This document shows, in pieces, positions 17,250 to 25,400 of a stretch of DNA of 44,898 bases. A program made the position numbers and the translations under genes. The notes below the pieces were generated by a model. The model was given only the letters and a program-made list of their open reading frames with translations, searched no databases and was not told where the DNA came from. Source of the stretch: Thaumasiovibrio sp043421945 (lineage in GTDB: Bacteria; Pseudomonadota; Gammaproteobacteria; Enterobacterales; Vibrionaceae); contig JBHOGO010000031.1 in NCBI GenBank assembly GCA_043421945.1, positions 1-44,898 of the forward strand, written 5' to 3'. Each line of letters starts with the position of its first letter. Position 1 is the first letter of the stretch.

Positions 17250-17280
17250 AAAAAGCCCTAGCAAACGGCTAGGGCTTTTT
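17250..17280 (-). terminator. Bidirectional rho-independent terminator after wecA
   Basis: AAAAAGCCCTAGC (17250-17262) and GCTAGGGCTTTTT (17268-17280) make a 13-bp stem with a 5-base loop. The A and T runs on both sides allow use in both directions; on the minus strand it ends wecA. Confidence 0.9.
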
Positions 17281-17346
17281 GTTATTTTCGCTTTGTCTCG
17301 TCTTGAAATATGTTTACACATTGAGAACGAATGAAGACAGGACGAA

Positions 17347-18453
17347 TTATTTTTGATTCATTTGCAGGTGCTCTTCAGTGAGCGGCATGCCCAACGTTTT
17401 TCGCAATACTGCTGTGATTCTCCAGATATGGCTAATGGTATAGAAATAGCCAGCAAAGGTCACTAAGAAGAGAGAGAACATCACTTTTTCACTCACCTGC
17501 ATATATTCCCCCCACACACCAAAACCTGCCAAAGAGGCTGAAATGGTACATATCGTTGCTAACGTCATGCGAGAAGATAAGCCGAGTCGTTGACAAATAT
17601 GATGCAAATGTTCGCGATCTGGCTTGAAAGGTGATTGCCCTTTTTTCATTCTGCGAACCATTATGGTCGCCATATCCATTAACGGAATGGCGATAACCCA
17701 TAATGCAGTAACAGGACGAACAGGAGCTCCGTCACCTTGCGTACCATTGACTAGCATCCATATTACCGTGAAGCCAATAAAGATACTGCCAGCATCGCCC
17801 ATAAATACCTTGTATTTACGACCTAGCGGGAAGCCAAGGTTTAGCATGATGTAAGGGATAGCAGCAACGACAATGAGCGCACAAAAGTGGAAGAGGTCAA
17901 CTTGACCATCCATGAAAAATAGAATACCTAATGCACTGAATGTCACAGTCGCTAAGCCACCGAGTAGACCATCAATACCATCGACCATGTTAAACGCGTT
18001 AATCGCTCCAATCACGGCGACGATGGTAAATACATAGCTAAAGCCAGCACTCATTACCAGCGTTTCATCACTCACCAAGTGACCGAGGTTATTCAAGTTC
18101 ATCTGTCCAAAATACATCATAACGATGGACATAACGGCTTGAACGATTAAACGAATTTTGAAGCTAATATCGAGCTTGTCATCAATCGCGCCCATCACAA
18201 CGAGAACCGTTGCACAGAGTAAATAGAGAGGAGTATTACGTGCGAGCTCTGGAAATAAGAACACGAGCGCAAAACTAATCGTTAAAAATATCGAAATACC
18301 ACCAATGAGAGGGATCACACCTTGATGGTGTTTCCTTTCGTTGGGGCGATCGACTAAATCAATGCGTTTTGCCACTTTTCTGAGTACAAACAAACTGCAG
18401 AAAGAGAGTGCAAAAACAATAGTGAGTTCTAATAGCATTATTTTATCATCCAT
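17347..18453 (-). CDS. wecA: Undecaprenyl-phosphate GlcNAc-1-phosphate transferase (WecA)
   Basis: A 368-residue polytopic membrane protein of about 11 helices. WecA/MraY motifs in order: RPNERKHHQG, the Asp motif GAIDDKLDIS, AFNMVDGIDGLLGG, GDAGSIFIGF and the cytosolic His motif REHLHHICQRLGLS. It puts GlcNAc-1-P (or a HexNAc) on undecaprenyl phosphate to start O-antigen or common-antigen synthesis. ATG 18453 is used; an internal ATG five codons later (MLLELTIVF) is equally plausible as the family start. It lies convergent to the polysaccharide operon, next to a second, unrelated initiating enzyme at 14069. Confidence 0.93.
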   Translation of the reverse strand: MDDKIMLLELTIVFALSFCSLFVLRKVAKRIDLVDRPNERKHHQGVIPLIGGISIFLTISFALVFLFPELARNTPLYLLCATVLVVMGAIDDKLDISFKIRLIVQAVMSIVMMYFGQMNLNNLGHLVSDETLVMSAGFSYVFTIVAVIGAINAFNMVDGIDGLLGGLATVTFSALGILFFMDGQVDLFHFCALIVVAAIPYIMLNLGFPLGRKYKVFMGDAGSIFIGFTVIWMLVNGTQGDGAPVRPVTALWVIAIPLMDMATIMVRRMKKGQSPFKPDREHLHHICQRLGLSSRMTLATICTISASLAGFGVWGEYMQVSEKVMFSLFLVTFAGYFYTISHIWRITAVLRKTLGMPLTEEHLQMNQK

Positions 18454-18480
18454 TGGATTTATTTTCCCTAGCCGCCGGAC

Positions 18481-18509
18481 AGTATATAGTATGAAGTTAA
18501 AGACATAAA
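18481..18509 (-). promoter_or_regulatory. Candidate sigma-70 promoter of wecA
   Basis: On the minus strand TTTATG (18509-18504), a 17-base spacer, then TATACT (18486-18481). The -10 matches 5 of 6, the -35 only 3 of 6. It lies about 30 bases upstream of the wecA start. Confidence 0.4.
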
Positions 18510-19024
18510 CGATAATATGCCAACAAAATGACGAGAAAATGACACAGTTCCACTCATTTTGAACGTTGTGATTATGCGGATATGTGTAGCTAAATCCACG
18601 TAAGTCTCATCCCTGTTTTTTCATACGTTCTAGCTATTTTAGACCCTTATGATCTATATGGGAATTTTATCTTAAAATATGTGATAGCGAGTGTAATAAA
18701 ACTTCGATGATTAACGATCTTGCCTGTATGTCGTCAGTGATGATTTTGACGTTTTCATAGCATGCATAACTTGTCTTTTTTTAGAGTAGTCGCGTGTTAG
18801 CGAATGTTTTTGGTACTTAGTTGGTGATCACTTTTAGAACTAGAGAGCTAAGAGCGAGTGAAGTGAGATACTGATATGTCTGTTTTTTGACATTTTTGCG
18901 CACAGCGTCAATTTTTTGAATCTCAAAGTGTGAAGTCACCCGAGCGACTGAATAAAGCACTCAGTGGTCGTTTTCTAGAATGAAATAATTAGCCCAACCT
19001 CTCTAGAAGACAGTAGAAATAGTA
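18510..19024. other. Long divergent intergenic region between wecA and the metallo-beta-lactamase gene
   Basis: About 0.5 kb with no ORF that I can support. A perfect -35 TTGACA at 18887-18892 is followed after 17 bases by AATTTT (3 of 6 to -10), a possible + strand promoter for the gene at 19025 with a leader over 100 bases long. No terminator-like hairpin is seen. Confidence 0.35.
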
Positions 19025-20377
19025 ATGGAAGTGATTCACCACGGTGCAAAGAACGGTGTGACAGGGTCGTGCCATGAGCTTATTGATGAACAGTGCCGGT
19101 TACTGATCGATTGTGGCATTTTTCAAGGCGACGAGAAAAAACGTTCCTTGGATATCGATTTTGATATTAAAGGCATTCAGGCATTACTTATTACGCATGC
19201 TCATATTGATCATATTGGTCGTATTCCTTGGTTACTAGCTTCAGGGTATAACGGACCAATATATGCGAGTGAGGCGACAGCTCAATTGGTCCCCCTTATG
19301 TTAGATGATGGTTTAGCTGTTCAGCTTGGCCTCAATCAAGATCAACGTAAGCGTTTTCTCGATATCGTTAATACACGTATGCGTTCTATACCCTATGGGT
19401 GTTGGGTGCAACTTTCTCAAATTATCGGCCCACCGCTGAAGTTTCGCTTTACGCCTGCTGGGCATATTCTAGGCTCGAGTATTATCGAAATTGAAACGGG
19501 TACGAAGAAACGGATTGTTTTTAGTGGTGATTTAGGCCCCTACGAGAGTGCTTTGCTCCCAGACCCATCAGTTATTGAGTCTGCTGATATGTTGGTACTT
19601 GAATCAACGTACGGTGGAAAGCGCCATCAGAAGGTGGCGGAGCGCGCTCAAAGGCTTCAAAACATCATTGAACGTTCTTTTAATGATGGAGGGGCTGTAC
19701 TCATTCCTGCTTTTAGTGTCGGAAGAACACAAGAATTACTTTTCGATTTAGAAAACATTATTGCCAATAGCCAGCCAAATGGAGAGTGGAGAGAAATCCC
19801 CGTCATTGTTGACTCACCATTAGCGAATAGAGTCACAGAGCAGTACCAACAATATCGCCGTTTGTGGAGTATTGAAGCGAGAGAGCGTTTAGATGCATTT
19901 AGGCACCCTATGGCGTTTGATAGCTGCATCCGCATAGAAAGTCATGAGCATCATCAGGCATTGGTTAATCGACTGAAGTCTTCTGGAGAGCCTGCGATTA
20001 TCATTGCCTCTAGTGGAATGTGTAGTGGCGGAAGAATTCTCAATTACTTAAAAGCGTTGCTGCCTGAAAAAGAAACGGATGTGATTTTCTCGGGTTATCA
20101 AGCGAAGGGGACGCTGGGGGCTGCATTGCAAGCGCAGCCAAAGCGTGTAGAGATTGATGACCTGGAGGTTGAAGTGAATGCGGCTTGTCATACTATGTCG
20201 GGGTACTCAGCACATGCCGATAGCCATGATCTTGTTCGTTTTGTAGAACAAATGAAATCCCCTCCGAGCACTATCCGCTTAGTACATGGCGCTGCAAGTC
20301 AGCAAAAAGCATTAGCCGAAAAGCTTGCGATAATTTGCCCTGATGCTGAAATTCAACTGGCATGTATGCTGAAATAA
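19025..20377 (+). CDS. Metallo-beta-lactamase / beta-CASP RNA-processing-type nuclease
   Basis: A 450-residue MBL-fold protein of the beta-CASP/RMMBL group. Metal motif THAHIDHIGR has His58, His60, Asp62, His63. Further ligands are in TPAGHILGSS and FSGDLGP. The beta-CASP part has VLIPAFSVGRTQELL and ASSGMCSGGRILNYL. The C-terminal RMMBL segment is SGYSAHADSHDLV with LVHGA. Relatives are CPSF73-like ribonucleases and uncharacterised bacterial homologues. It stands alone between wecA and galE with its own likely promoter, so a role in RNA processing is inferred from the fold only. The ribosome site is weak; ATG 19025 fits the domain start (MEVIHHGAKNGVTGSCH). Confidence 0.88.
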   Translation: MEVIHHGAKNGVTGSCHELIDEQCRLLIDCGIFQGDEKKRSLDIDFDIKGIQALLITHAHIDHIGRIPWLLASGYNGPIYASEATAQLVPLMLDDGLAVQLGLNQDQRKRFLDIVNTRMRSIPYGCWVQLSQIIGPPLKFRFTPAGHILGSSIIEIETGTKKRIVFSGDLGPYESALLPDPSVIESADMLVLESTYGGKRHQKVAERAQRLQNIIERSFNDGGAVLIPAFSVGRTQELLFDLENIIANSQPNGEWREIPVIVDSPLANRVTEQYQQYRRLWSIEARERLDAFRHPMAFDSCIRIESHEHHQALVNRLKSSGEPAIIIASSGMCSGGRILNYLKALLPEKETDVIFSGYQAKGTLGAALQAQPKRVEIDDLEVEVNAACHTMSGYSAHADSHDLVRFVEQMKSPPSTIRLVHGAASQQKALAEKLAIICPDAEIQLACMLK

Positions 20378-20559
20378 TATTCAGGCCTTGCTCCTAGAGA
20401 TAAAAATATAGGTAGGATTAAACAAAGATAATCAAAGTGTATGAAGGATACCTCGTTAGGCATTATTGCTTGTTTAGGCACTTTTTTTGTTTTTAATTCT
20501 TCTTGGTTTGAGTAGACTATTCTCCAACATTACTACAATTAATAAATGGTTAGGGAATT

Positions 20560-21576
20560 ATGGCGATACTCGTTACTGGTGGTGCAGGATATATTGGATC
20601 TCATACTGTCTTGCAACTCCTCGAACAAGGAGAAGATGTCGTTGTACTCGATAATTTGTCTAATGCATCTTCGGTTTCACTAGAGCGCGTTGCTCAGCTT
20701 ACCGGTAAGCCAGTGACATTCGTTGAAGGGGATATTTTAGACCGCTCAGTACTACAATCACTTTTTACTGATCACCACATCGAGTCTGTCATTCACTTTG
20801 CTGGCTTGAAAGCGGTAGGGGAGTCCGTTCAAAAACCGTTGGCCTATTATCAAAATAATGTCACTGGCTCGGCAGTACTTGTTGAAGAGATGCAAAAGGC
20901 AGGTGTCTTTAAATTAGTATTTAGTTCGTCAGCGACGGTTTATGGTGATCCCGCATCAGTGCCGATCCGTGAAGACTTTCCTGTTGGTGGTACCACCAAC
21001 CCATACGGGACTTCAAAGCTCATGGTTGAGCAGGTTCTTCGTGATGTGTCTGTTTCCGATCCGCGTTTTGCCTTTGTAATCCTGCGTTATTTCAATCCAG
21101 TGGGTGCGCATGAGTCGGGTTTAATTGGTGAAGATCCAAATGGGATCCCCAACAACTTACTGCCTTACATTTCGCAAGTTGCTATCGGTAAACTAGATAA
21201 GTTGTCTGTATTTGGCGATGATTACCCAACGCCTGATGGCACAGGGGTGCGTGACTATATCCATGTTGTCGATCTGGCAAAGGGGCATTTAAAAGCCCTC
21301 GAGAAGATTGCTGATAATACAGGGGTTTATACTTATAACCTTGGAACAGGGAACGGTTACTCTGTTATCGATATGATTAAGGCGTTTGAAATTGCCTCTG
21401 AGGTTACGATTTCCTACAGTGTTGCACCACGTCGTTCTGGCGATATTGCGCAATGTTACGCTGACCCTGCTCTTGCAGCAGAAGATCTTGGCTGGGAAGC
21501 AGAGAAAGGCCTGAATGATATGATGGTGGATACTTGGCGCTGGCAAAGCCAGAATCCTCAAGGTTACCAATCTTAG
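20560..21576 (+). CDS. galE: UDP-glucose 4-epimerase
   Basis: A 338-residue extended SDR. ILVTGGAGYIGSHTVLQLL is at the N-terminus, the catalytic Ser is in VFSSSATVYGD, and Tyr-x-x-x-Lys is in NPYGTSKLMVE. VRDYIHVVDLAKGHLKAL and YNLGTGNGYSV also match GalE closely. It interconverts UDP-glucose and UDP-galactose (often UDP-HexNAc too), supplying sugars for LPS or capsule. AGGGA precedes ATG 20560 at good distance. A strong terminator follows, so it is probably a single-gene unit. Confidence 0.96.
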   Translation: MAILVTGGAGYIGSHTVLQLLEQGEDVVVLDNLSNASSVSLERVAQLTGKPVTFVEGDILDRSVLQSLFTDHHIESVIHFAGLKAVGESVQKPLAYYQNNVTGSAVLVEEMQKAGVFKLVFSSSATVYGDPASVPIREDFPVGGTTNPYGTSKLMVEQVLRDVSVSDPRFAFVILRYFNPVGAHESGLIGEDPNGIPNNLLPYISQVAIGKLDKLSVFGDDYPTPDGTGVRDYIHVVDLAKGHLKALEKIADNTGVYTYNLGTGNGYSVIDMIKAFEIASEVTISYSVAPRRSGDIAQCYADPALAAEDLGWEAEKGLNDMMVDTWRWQSQNPQGYQS

Positions 21577-21666
21577 CTATGTCGCATTTATCCATTCTAC
21601 GCGTATAGCTTAAAAGCTCGTTCTACATTGTGGTTATAAGGCATAGTGCTGGCGTGGTAATACAAT

Positions 21667-21704
21667 AAAAATGCCGAGTGTATTTTGATACATTCGGCAT
21701 TTTT
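21667..21704 (+). terminator. Rho-independent terminator after galE
   Basis: AATGCCGAGTGTA and TACATTCGGCATT pair (one G-T wobble) around a TTTTGA loop, followed by T's; A's on the other side make it bidirectional. Confidence 0.88.
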
Positions 21705-21840
21705 GTCTTTGTGATGTTACTTTTTCTTATCTGTCGATAAACGCCAATTTCTCTCGTTACAGCGTTAAGATAATCACAGGGTATGGAGAGCATTCCTGCA
21801 CTAAAAAGCGATAAACCAAAGGGCTAGCGACAGCAAGGTG

Positions 21841-22674
21841 TTAATAGATTTTCAGCCAGTTGGCAAAGTCGTCAACATCTTTGATCTCATCTAATTGTAG
21901 TATCCATACAAGCTCCACCACGTCAGAAAAGTCGAGACCATTTTCTTTTGCGATCATTGGATTTCGATAACGATTTTCTAGCCCGTTATATTTATTGGCT
22001 ATCGAGAGTGCTAGCGACCAAGATTCACCATGAATGGGGTCTTGAGTAATGGTGTCAACAAAATTCGCGTTGACTTCATGAAAGCCAGCGGTGCTATTAT
22101 TGGTATAGTTACCATCTTCAATACGATGGTATGTCGCATAATACTTAACATACCCTAAGGCTCCTGGGGTCGCTTGTTCTTCATTCCAATCACTATGCTG
22201 AACAATGTGGACATGCTGTTTAATGGTATCAGCAGAAAAGTCACGTTTGAGCATTGCTAACCATTTGGAAGAGATGTCTGATTGCCCAGCTTCCATTACC
22301 CAAACATTACCATGATTAAAAAGGGTTTCTCTTGCTTCTTCATACACTGAGTTGATGGCACTGTTACGTTCATTATGTGCATCGACCCATTTATCCGGAA
22401 AAACCATATCAAATAATTCTGGGCTTGGAATATAAAGTCCCCATTGTTTCCCATAAGCACCTGCAACAGCGATATAACTGACACTGTCAGTTCCTAATGT
22501 TTTCAGTATGCTTCCTGTCGCTGCAATTGAGTGAATGTCATCAGCATCCGTTTTACTATCGAACTGCAATACTAAAAGATCAGTCTCTGCATTAAAATCG
22601 GGCCTTGCTTCTGCTCGGGTGGGGAATATAAATAACGAAATAAGAAATATCACCGATAGGGGTAGTTTGCACAT
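21841..22674 (-). CDS. Secreted nucleoside-hydrolase-like protein (Sde182/DUF1593-like fold), function unknown
   Basis: A 277-residue protein with a clear signal peptide (MCKLPLSVIFLISLFIFPTRAEA, cleavage predicted after Ala23 by eye). Right after it comes VLQFDSKTDADDIHSI, where Asp39, Asp43, Asp45 and Asp46 match the D-x3-D-x-D-D calcium/active-site pattern of nucleoside-hydrolase-like domains. The later NVWVMEAGQSDISSKWL also resembles the V-W-V-x-x-x-G segment of the Sde182-type group. The protein would act in the periplasm or outside. No partner genes are adjacent, and substrate and catalysis are unknown. Assignment is by motif recall, not by search. Confidence 0.6.
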   Translation of the reverse strand: MCKLPLSVIFLISLFIFPTRAEARPDFNAETDLLVLQFDSKTDADDIHSIAATGSILKTLGTDSVSYIAVAGAYGKQWGLYIPSPELFDMVFPDKWVDAHNERNSAINSVYEEARETLFNHGNVWVMEAGQSDISSKWLAMLKRDFSADTIKQHVHIVQHSDWNEEQATPGALGYVKYYATYHRIEDGNYTNNSTAGFHEVNANFVDTITQDPIHGESWSLALSIANKYNGLENRYRNPMIAKENGLDFSDVVELVWILQLDEIKDVDDFANWLKIY

Positions 22675-22955
22675 ACTTGAGTGTCCTTTTTGAGAGTAAA
22701 GAGGGAGTTGGTAAACTCAAGTTACCGATTATTAAGATAATTTATTATTACGTTTTAAATCAGAGCGCTTATGATAAGTGCCAATCAGAACATTGATCTC
22801 ATTTTTCGCAAGTTAGTTTTCGGTGATATTAACAGCGGAGCAGGAAGGTGGAGTTCTTCCGAAATACTGATGGCGAGCGGAGAAGAACTGGCTAGCTTGA
22901 TATCAATAAGTAAAGCTGAGTGTGACGACACAAAGCCTTACTTTTTACCCAAAAA

Positions 22956-24920
22956 TCAACATTCAAGTATTGGTTTGGCTTCATTCCTTGTGTAGTAAGC
23001 TGAAGGAATCGTGTTGATATTGTCTAGCTGTTCAGGAGGAACAGGCTTACATAATAAAAAGCCCTGACATTGACTTATGTTGAGCTCTTTTATTTTATGT
23101 AATTGCTCTTCAGTTTCTACGCCCTCTGCGATTAGCGTGTAGTTACAAGCTTCACATATTAGCTGTGTCGCTTTAATTATCGCTCTATTTGGGACGGTAT
23201 CAGCACTGATGAACTGCCGATCTAACTTGATCGCCGTCAGTGGAAGAGATGTTATTCTATCTAAATTGGCATAGCCTGAGCCAAAGTCATCAAGTTGGAT
23301 AGAGTATCCGTGCTGACTTAACTCTTGAAGACGAGATTGAACGACGGCTTCATTTTCAACAATCGCTGTTTCCGTAATCTCAAAGACTAACTGTTGCGGT
23401 TTGATATCATAGCGATGAACAATTTCTTCAACGTCATTGATAAATGAGTCGTTCAATTGGCAAGGGCTTAAATTGATATGAACAACCCAATATCGCGTTT
23501 TATTCCACTCATTAAGCTGTTTACATGCACTCTCTATGACCCAGAGGCCGACTTCAGGCATTAAGCCACACTCTTCAGCAAAAGGAATAAAAGAGGCAGG
23601 GGAAACATGTCCCAGAATAGGATCATGCCAACGTAAAAGAGCTTCAACAGAGATAATGACGTGACTGTTTATGTCATAAATAGGTTGATAGTGGAGGTTG
23701 AAATTACGTTGCTTTATCGCTTCATCTAACTGCTTTCTAAGTAAGATCTTATAGTGTATCTCTTCAAGCATTGAAGGCTCAAAAAAGTGGGCTCGGTTTC
23801 TTCCCGATTTTTTTGCGCTTAACATCGCGATATCAGCAAATTGAAATATTTGCTTCATATCTTGGCTATGTTCAGGGAATGAAGCGATGCCTATGCTGCA
23901 GCCAATGTTTAAACTGCCGGCACCTTCAATAGTGAAAGGACGGTTACATTGCTTGATTATACGCTCGGCGAGTTGCGGGTCTTTATTCTTTGTGTAAATA
24001 ATAAATTCATCACCGCTAAAGCGAGCCAACTTGGCTGTCTGTGGCAGTAAATTTGAGATTCGGTGTGCGATTGCGATTAACAGTTGGTCACCAGCAATGT
24101 GACCATAACTATCATTAACTGACTTAAAGCCGTCTATGTCTATGAATAAGATATCAAACTCGTTGGATTCGGTATCTGCTTCTAGGATGCGGTGTAGCCC
24201 CTTTCGGCTGAGGAGTTTCGTTAATAAGTCATGGTTTGATGCATATTGAGTCTCAAGATAAGAGTGTCGCTCTTCGTCTATATTAGTAAGGTGCATCAAT
24301 ATTTGATGACTGTCCTCTAACCAATGCATTTCGATATTAAACCAATAGCTGTCGTGCCCAGTGAAACAGTGATGTACTGTTTGAACTGTTTTGTTTTTTT
24401 GTACGCGCTTTAACCAATCGACAGTTGTCACTTCACAGGCAGTAAACTCTGATAAAGTTTTAACTGTCGGGCTGTAGTATTGAGTGAGTGCTTTGTTATA
24501 GCTGAGTATTTTTCCATCGTGATTGAGGAGGATGGCGTTGTTAGAGTGATCTGAAAACGCCGCTGCATGATGAATGCTTTCTTCTTCAGCTAATACTTCG
24601 ACAAGCATGCCTGCTCTTGTCTTCCCCAGTGAAATACCAGAGAAATGACACATGGCTTTTTTCTCAGAGTTTTTTGGTGTGTAATGCCACCATGTGCTAA
24701 TTGATTCACCGTCTTCAAATTGGGATCGAAAGAAGTCAAGAGTTGCAGAGGTTGCAAGTGACATTCCGCTACCGATATTGCGATTTTTGATCTCGTCAGT
24801 ATCTTTAGCTTCCCAGAACGTTAATGCTGCTTTATTGGCCCAAACAATTGACTTGTTTTCGAAGCAATATACCCAGACTGGAGTTTTTAATCGTTGTAGT
24901 ATCTCTGTTTGATTAATCAT
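22956..24920 (-). CDS. PAS-GGDEF-EAL cyclic-di-GMP signalling protein
   Basis: A 654-residue cytoplasmic protein without membrane helices. PAS-like sensor regions occupy about residues 1-215 (FENKSIVWANKAALTFW; NAILLNHDGKILSYNKAL). The GGDEF domain follows (LFIDIDGFKSVNDSYGHIAGD; signature RFSGDEF, i.e. S in place of the first G). The EAL domain is at about residue 400 to the end, with EALLRWHDP, INLSPCQL, FEITETAI, LDDFGSGYANLD and QGFLLCKP. The EAL residues look complete, so phosphodiesterase activity is likely. The SGDEF signature may still allow some cyclase activity or GTP binding. ATG 24920 has AAGG before it. It appears monocistronic. Confidence 0.92.
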   Translation of the reverse strand: MINQTEILQRLKTPVWVYCFENKSIVWANKAALTFWEAKDTDEIKNRNIGSGMSLATSATLDFFRSQFEDGESISTWWHYTPKNSEKKAMCHFSGISLGKTRAGMLVEVLAEEESIHHAAAFSDHSNNAILLNHDGKILSYNKALTQYYSPTVKTLSEFTACEVTTVDWLKRVQKNKTVQTVHHCFTGHDSYWFNIEMHWLEDSHQILMHLTNIDEERHSYLETQYASNHDLLTKLLSRKGLHRILEADTESNEFDILFIDIDGFKSVNDSYGHIAGDQLLIAIAHRISNLLPQTAKLARFSGDEFIIYTKNKDPQLAERIIKQCNRPFTIEGAGSLNIGCSIGIASFPEHSQDMKQIFQFADIAMLSAKKSGRNRAHFFEPSMLEEIHYKILLRKQLDEAIKQRNFNLHYQPIYDINSHVIISVEALLRWHDPILGHVSPASFIPFAEECGLMPEVGLWVIESACKQLNEWNKTRYWVVHINLSPCQLNDSFINDVEEIVHRYDIKPQQLVFEITETAIVENEAVVQSRLQELSQHGYSIQLDDFGSGYANLDRITSLPLTAIKLDRQFISADTVPNRAIIKATQLICEACNYTLIAEGVETEEQLHKIKELNISQCQGFLLCKPVPPEQLDNINTIPSAYYTRNEAKPILEC

Positions 24921-25368
24921 AATACCTTAACTTGGCTTCTTTCTTCTTCTAATCGGTCGCTATTATGCTTGCACAATAAACGATCAGTTACTTAGAGGTT
25001 ATATGTTTAGAAACATTTTGTAGACTTCCTGTGCTACTCAGTTTGAAACCAGGTTAAGTATTAGCATTGACTTAATTATCGTCATGCTTTGTGTAAATTA
25101 TCATACGTATATAGCGTGTTGTGATGGTAATTTATCGCTAACTAGCCTGTTTTTCTTACAAATTTTCCTTTTATTCCTTTTGGGTGTCATTGCTAGTTTG
25201 ATCCTTTGTGACATATTTCACATTATTCTTTCTCTGTGCTGGCATGGTTGCATATGTGGGGTGTGCTTTTGTTTTAAGCTCTTTTGTTTGAATGTTGCTT
25301 TGTGAGGCTTGATAGCGGTTCTTTTACAATTTATTTTCACTGCCTTATGAGCTTTTTTCCGTAAATAG
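24921..25368. other. Intergenic region between the GGDEF-EAL gene and mnmC
   Basis: Promoter region of the minus-strand GGDEF-EAL gene plus about 300 bases with no supported gene. A 73-codon + strand ORF at 25084-25305 is Cys/Leu/Phe-rich, lacks a ribosome site and is judged spurious. No repeat or RNA structure stands out. Confidence 0.4.
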
Positions 25369-25391
25369 AGCTTCCGGTTTTGCCGGAAGCT
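25369..25391 (-). terminator. Hairpin after mnmC, probable terminator
   Basis: AGCTTCCGG (25369-25377) and CCGGAAGCT (25383-25391) form a perfect 9-bp stem with a 5-base loop, 9 bases beyond the mnmC stop. The following minus-strand T run is short and broken (CTATTT), so efficiency is uncertain. Confidence 0.6.
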
Positions 25392-25400
25392 ATAATTATA

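Noticed and set aside
22771..22995. 74-codon + strand ORF
   Set aside because: No ribosome site and overlaps the end of the GGDEF-EAL gene on the other strand.
25084..25305. 73-codon + strand ORF, Cys- and Phe-rich
   Set aside because: No ribosome site, odd composition and no domain; lies in an AT-rich intergenic stretch.
25369..25391. Considered as an operator between mnmC and its downstream region
   Set aside because: Perfect stem-loop directly after the mnmC stop; better read as a 3'-end hairpin.
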